A stretch of DNA of 22,897 nucleotides from Prorocentrum cordatum (Eukaryota > Sar > Dinophyceae > Prorocentrales > Prorocentraceae). The first letter of the stretch is position 1; the number at the start of each line of letters is the position of its first letter. Below the pieces are notes generated by a model that saw only the letters and a list, made by a program, of their open reading frames with translations, made no database searches and was not told the DNA's origin. The position numbers and the translations under genes are program-made. Where the stretch lies: positions 132,069 to 154,965 of the forward strand of contig CAUYUJ010020539.1 in assembly GCA_963575745.1 (NCBI GenBank), read 5' to 3'. Positions 20,301 through 22,897 of this stretch are shown here, in pieces.

Positions 20301-21764
20301 CGACGCCACGTCCCACATCGCGTGCCGCGCGTACCACTGCTTAGATGGCTTGTTCGCCTTGAGCGCGAACTCCATGAACTTATCCAACGCGCCTGCAGGA
20401 ATCGGGCCCCTGACGCGCCCGTGCGGGCACCCATATCGAGCGCACTTCCCGCACACGTCGCCCCCCGCCTTCGGCCGAAACCAGCACTGCTCTCGCCCCC
20501 AGCCCCCCCCCCACGTCAGCCCTTTGCAGCGGTCCTCGTCCACGTAATCCGGCTGGAACTGCCGGGACTCTGCCTCGGACGCAAGCACCCCGTCCGCGGC
20601 CCCGCGCTTCCGGCGTGCTCTCCGGGCACCGCGCGGACGCGCGGCCGGCCCGCTGCCATCGCTTGCGCCATCGTCAGCACCCCCGACGTCCACGGTCACT
20701 CCAGGGATGACAGGCATCTCCTCGCCATCAGAATCGCTCGGCGGCGCCGCGGCCGAAGCCGCACCCCGAAGAGCGCGCCTCGCAGCCGCTGCCTGCGGTG
20801 CGACGGCGTCCGATCGCGCCCGAGCAGCCCCCGCGTCATCCTCTTCCACCGTAACCCCTGGAAGCATCGGCATGTCCTCACCCGAATCGCTCTCGACCCC
20901 AGACGCACGGCCGCGCGTGGCGACCGCAGCTGCAGGTCGACGAAGCACGGACGCCCCCGCGGCATCGCCCGAATCGGCATCGTCGACGGTGACTCCCTGG
21001 ATGACTGGCATGTCCTCGCCAGACAACGACGGCGCCCCCTCCTCACCGGTCGCGCGTCGCTCCCGCGCAGCAACGCCCGCCATGACGTTCGGGTTCTGCG
21101 CGCCGCGGAGATGCGCACCTCGCTGGCTTTTCGCGGCGGCCTTCTTTTTCGGCGCACACCTCTTCGGCGCGCCTGCAATCGACCGCAGCCACGGCGCGGC
21201 GCCTGCGTCTCCGAGAGATACGCCAGCGGCCAAGCGACCGTCCACATCAACGACCGTCGCGACATGGCCCTCTGGGTACCACACAACGCTGCCGATCTCG
21301 GCCCCCCCCGCGGAACCCCAAAACCATGCGCCGGAACACTCCCCACGCAGTAAACCATCTGCACTCTCCGCCTCATAGACTCGCATCCTCGAACGGCGCG
21401 CCTCCAGCCAATCCTGCACGAGAGCAAAGTTCGCCTTCTCCGCCGCGTCACCGCACGCCCCAGCTCCGGAATTACTAGCGCACTGCAACTCGAAGAAGCA
21501 CTCCGCCTGCGCGCGCGCGCCAGCACCCCCGCACCGAGCGACACTCAATTGCAGACACTTATTCCGCCACGGCCCCAGGCGATCTCCCGCATCAACACCT
21601 CCGAGTCGCCCCGACGCGACGCCACGTCGAAGGCGCCGCCTCCACGCGCGGGACGCGCCAAACCCCCCAGCAGCACCGAGTCGTCCCACGCGGGAACACA
21701 CATCGCAGGACACACCGCCCAGCGCGGCGAAGACACAGGCCACGCGCAAAGCCGCATCGCCAAC
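17359..21764 (-). CDS. Long N-terminal region of the Helitron polyprotein with zinc motifs and repeats
   Basis: About 1,465 residues precede the Rep core. In order: a Cys-containing opening block, three acidic repeats with core GEDMPVIPGVTV (21020-20685), a Cys-rich putative zinc motif (20528-20415), an unrecognised conserved-looking block of about 200 residues (20390-19840), a CW-like zinc finger (19712-19572), four basic RKTS repeats (19448-19086), an acidic stretch, then more ordered sequence with a basic GRGRRAKKRGR cluster near 18000 that could be a nuclear localisation signal. Two CxxC pairs (near 17640 and 17445) lead into the DUF6570-like segment. The frame formally continues to 17151, but after about 17360 the conserved reading moves to another frame. 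No ATG is needed, because this is interior to a larger frame. The length far exceeds a usual Helitron N-terminus. Confidence 0.6.
19086..19448 (-). repeat. Four basic protein repeats, RKRRLGRKTSEAEAAE
   Basis: Four copies of a basic-then-acidic module occur: GGARKRRLGRKTSEAEAAE twice, ARNRRLGRKTSEAEAAE, and the diverged RGRRRLERKTSAEEWAE. Spacers are Gly/Ala/Glu-rich and of unequal length. The DNA copies are very similar, so the repeat arose by recent duplication or slippage. Each copy resembles a nuclear localisation or phosphorylation motif (RKTS). Confidence 0.8.
19572..19712 (-). other. CW-like zinc finger (one ligand missing)
   Basis: The start WAQCDRCHCWRLLLP fits the CW zinc-finger signature: W, QC, xxC, two residues, WR and LP. 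A later RC supplies the final ligand. The third Cys expected after the acidic turn is replaced in DEYYRVRD, so only three of four canonical ligands are seen, although an extra Cys at CHC could substitute. CW domains bind methylated histone H3 tails, so an intact one could direct the transposase to chromatin. That role is inference. Confidence 0.55.
20415..20528 (-). other. Cys-rich putative zinc-binding motif
   Basis: The segment reads CKGLTWGGGWGREQC, then DVCGKCARYGCPHG, then VRGPIPAGAL, giving five Cys and one His in 38 residues. A Gly-rich WGGG loop followed by C, CxxC and a CPHG box before a GPIP turn fits a small zinc-binding module. I have the impression that similar C-x-TW-GG-QC...C..H boxes occur in dinoflagellate proteins, which is part of the reason for the organism guess; I could not search this. 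Confidence 0.5.
20685..21020 (-). repeat. Three acidic protein repeats, core GEDMPVIPGVTV
   Basis: Three copies of a 14-residue motif occur at 21020-20979, 20882-20841 and 20726-20685: GEDMPVIQGVTVDD, GEDMPMLPGVTVEE and GEEMPVIPGVTVDV. Each is preceded by Ser/Asp-rich acidic residues and separated by about 30 Ala/Arg-rich residues. Conservation of the short motif amid diverged spacers suggests a linear binding motif, for example for a partner protein or a SUMO-like fold, but the partner is unknown. Confidence 0.8.
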
Positions 21765-22897
21765 TCACTGCCCCGCCCTCTGCGACGCCCTCCAGGCAGC
21801 GCCCCCCACGCACTCGTCCGCGCCCCGGCCCGCCCTGGCCTTGGCAGCGCGGACGCCAATGCCGGGGGAGAACCTGCGCGCGCACACGCGCCGCCCCCCG
21901 CACCTCCGCGCGGAGAGCCCACGCAGGCCACAGTAAAACCACTTGGCGACCCAAACCTTCGCGGCAGACGGCGCCGCATCGGACGGAGCGTCCACGTCGC
22001 GCCAGCAGCTCTCTCTCTCTTTCCACATCCGCCCGCGCGCCATCGCGCGCGTCACAGCGCGGCCACCCGAAAGAACTTGTGGCCTTGGCGGGAACAGACC
22101 CAGCGCAGCGAAAACTAAAGCTGCAATCAGCGCAACCTCCCCGACTGACAGCGCAGACACCCGCGCTTCCAGAGACGGCAGCGCCACGCGCGGGGTGGAC
22201 ACCGAATCGACAGCCCGCGCCGCTCGGGCAATCAGAAACTGCTGCAGTCGCGCGCTTCTCCGCCCCCCCAGCGCCGCGCGGGACACCCGGGCACGCCGCG
22301 GCGACTCATCGCGCGCACGCGGCGACTCATCGCGCGGAAGCGGGCGCGGCACGACCAGAAGCGGGACACGGACCGCCATCTCTTCGTTACGCGCCGCCGC
22401 CGCCTCCGTCCGCCGCGCCCACTCCGCCTCCCGCCGCGCACAGCGCGACCTCCGAAGCGACGCGCGGCACTCCTTGCGATGCGCTTTCTGCTCGCGCTGC
22501 GCTGCCTCCCAGGCGGCATCATCCACGACTTCCTCCCTGATCACGTCGTGCTCTGCGCGCAAGCTCTCACGCAGCCGGTCCTCCCACTCCACAGACCCCC
22601 CCAGCGGCGGGGCGCGCTCCGCGCCCCGCACAGACGGAGCCGGGATCGAGGCCACGGCCGCGACAGAAGCCGAGGCCAACGCCGGCGCCCAAGCGGAAGC
22701 CAAAACCGGGGCTGGCCTGACAACGTCGTCAGCTCCAAACCAATCGTCGTCAGCGTCAGTCTCGTCGTCCTTGTCACAATCGCTGGCGGCAGAATCGGAA
22801 CACTGTCGCGAAAAATTCGCGATAGTTTCCCCCTCCCAGCGCGCTGCCTCCGAAGAGACACATCCGCACCGAGCGGCCAAAGGAGCAGAAGACCCTC
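21765..22897 (-). CDS. N-terminal region of the Helitron polyprotein, first open segment (partial)
   Basis: The frame is open from the window edge to a TGA at 21765, so the true start is outside the window and no ATG is needed here. I recognise no domain. Visible features are acidic patches (a Cys/Asp-rich stretch near 22780-22730), an Arg/Glu-rich probable coiled coil (about 22560-22390), two tandem copies of a DESPRAR-type heptad (22336-22295), and a hydrophobic run of about 18 residues at 22092-22145. The segment shares its frame with the next one, separated only by the TGA and five codons. The last 150-200 bases may instead be read in another frame, because a more protein-like sequence (LMREIAWGRG) runs there up to 21545. 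Function unknown. Confidence 0.5.
   Translation of the reverse strand, partial: GSSAPLAARCGCVSSEAARWEGETIANFSRQCSDSAASDCDKDDETDADDDWFGADDVVRPAPVLASAWAPALASASVAAVASIPAPSVRGAERAPPLGGSVEWEDRLRESLRAEHDVIREEVVDDAAWEAAQREQKAHRKECRASLRRSRCARREAEWARRTEAAAARNEEMAVRVPLLVVPRPLPRDESPRARDESPRRARVSRAALGGRRSARLQQFLIARAARAVDSVSTPRVALPSLEARVSALSVGEVALIAALVFAALGLFPPRPQVLSGGRAVTRAMARGRMWKERESCWRDVDAPSDAAPSAAKVWVAKWFYCGLRGLSARRCGGRRVCARRFSPGIGVRAAKARAGRGADECVGGAAWRASQRAGQ

Larger units (their letters stand above)
5256..22897 (-). mobile_element. Giant Helitron/Helentron-like element, right part outside the window
   Basis: The diagnostic Helitron core is present on the minus strand in the expected order: a DUF6570-like region, a Helitron-like N domain, an HUH motif, the YxxKYxxK tyrosine pair and a Pif1-family helicase. 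A C-terminal EEP nuclease after the helicase is a known trait of the Helentron branch; here a ubiquitin-specific protease follows it, and an unusually long N-terminal region precedes the core. The 5' end lies beyond the right edge, because the frame is open there. The 3' end should lie between the TAG at 5348 and the satellite near 5255. The coding sequence is broken by three in-frame stops, an A-rich tract and about nine frame changes. No terminal inverted repeat or target duplication can be assessed. Confidence 0.88.

Noticed and set aside
10864-21767. Reassigned stop codons
   Set aside because: Two TAA and one TGA fall in frame, but about nine frameshifts also occur, so decay or sequence error explains all of them together.
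5256-22897. tRNA, rRNA or reverse transcriptase
   Set aside because: No cloverleaf-like sequence, rRNA signature or YxDD-type polymerase motif was seen on either strand.

Overview
The window is eukaryotic and looks like nuclear DNA of a GC-rich microbial alga or protist. A dinoflagellate is my best guess, from the very high GC at third codon positions, giant low-complexity proteins and a Cys-rich motif I associate with dinoflagellate proteins; this cannot be proven from the sequence alone. It has two unlike halves with a sharp boundary near position 5255.

Positions 1-5255 are a satellite built from an 8-bp unit (ACACAGAC and variants) with higher-order copies at about 0.6 kb and 1.8 kb spacing. 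It has no credible gene. The long Cys/Val/Ser-rich and Thr/Gln/His-rich reading frames there arise because the 8-bp unit has no stop in any frame on either strand.

Positions 5256-22897 are one very large Helitron-like (rolling-circle) transposon read on the minus strand, running off the right edge of the window. In coding order it holds: a long low-complexity N-terminal region with acidic repeats, a Cys-rich putative zinc motif, a CW-like zinc finger and basic repeats (22897-17360); a DUF6570-like segment (about 17650-15811); a Rep domain with HUH motif (14715-14738) and the YxxKYxxK two-tyrosine motif (13479-13502); a Pif1-type helicase (about 12280-10078); a segment of unknown function (10100-9070); an endonuclease/exonuclease/phosphatase (EEP) nuclease that resembles tyrosyl-DNA phosphodiesterase 2 (8706-7969); a ubiquitin-specific protease (USP) domain (7593-6619); and a disordered tail ending at a TAG at 5348.

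The reading frame is not continuous. I see in-frame stops at 21765, 15219 and 10864, a 0.2-kb A-rich tract inside the Rep region (15607-15810), and about nine places where the conserved reading moves to another frame. The copy is therefore either a young pseudogene or an indel-rich long-read assembly. Almost all catalytic motifs survive.

The most interesting point is the combination. HUH/Y2 nucleases form a 5'-phosphotyrosine bond to DNA, TDP2 is the enzyme that breaks exactly that bond, and USPs remove ubiquitin, the mark that sends DNA-protein crosslinks for destruction. One element seems to encode the crosslink-forming enzyme, a candidate crosslink-resolving nuclease and a deubiquitinase.
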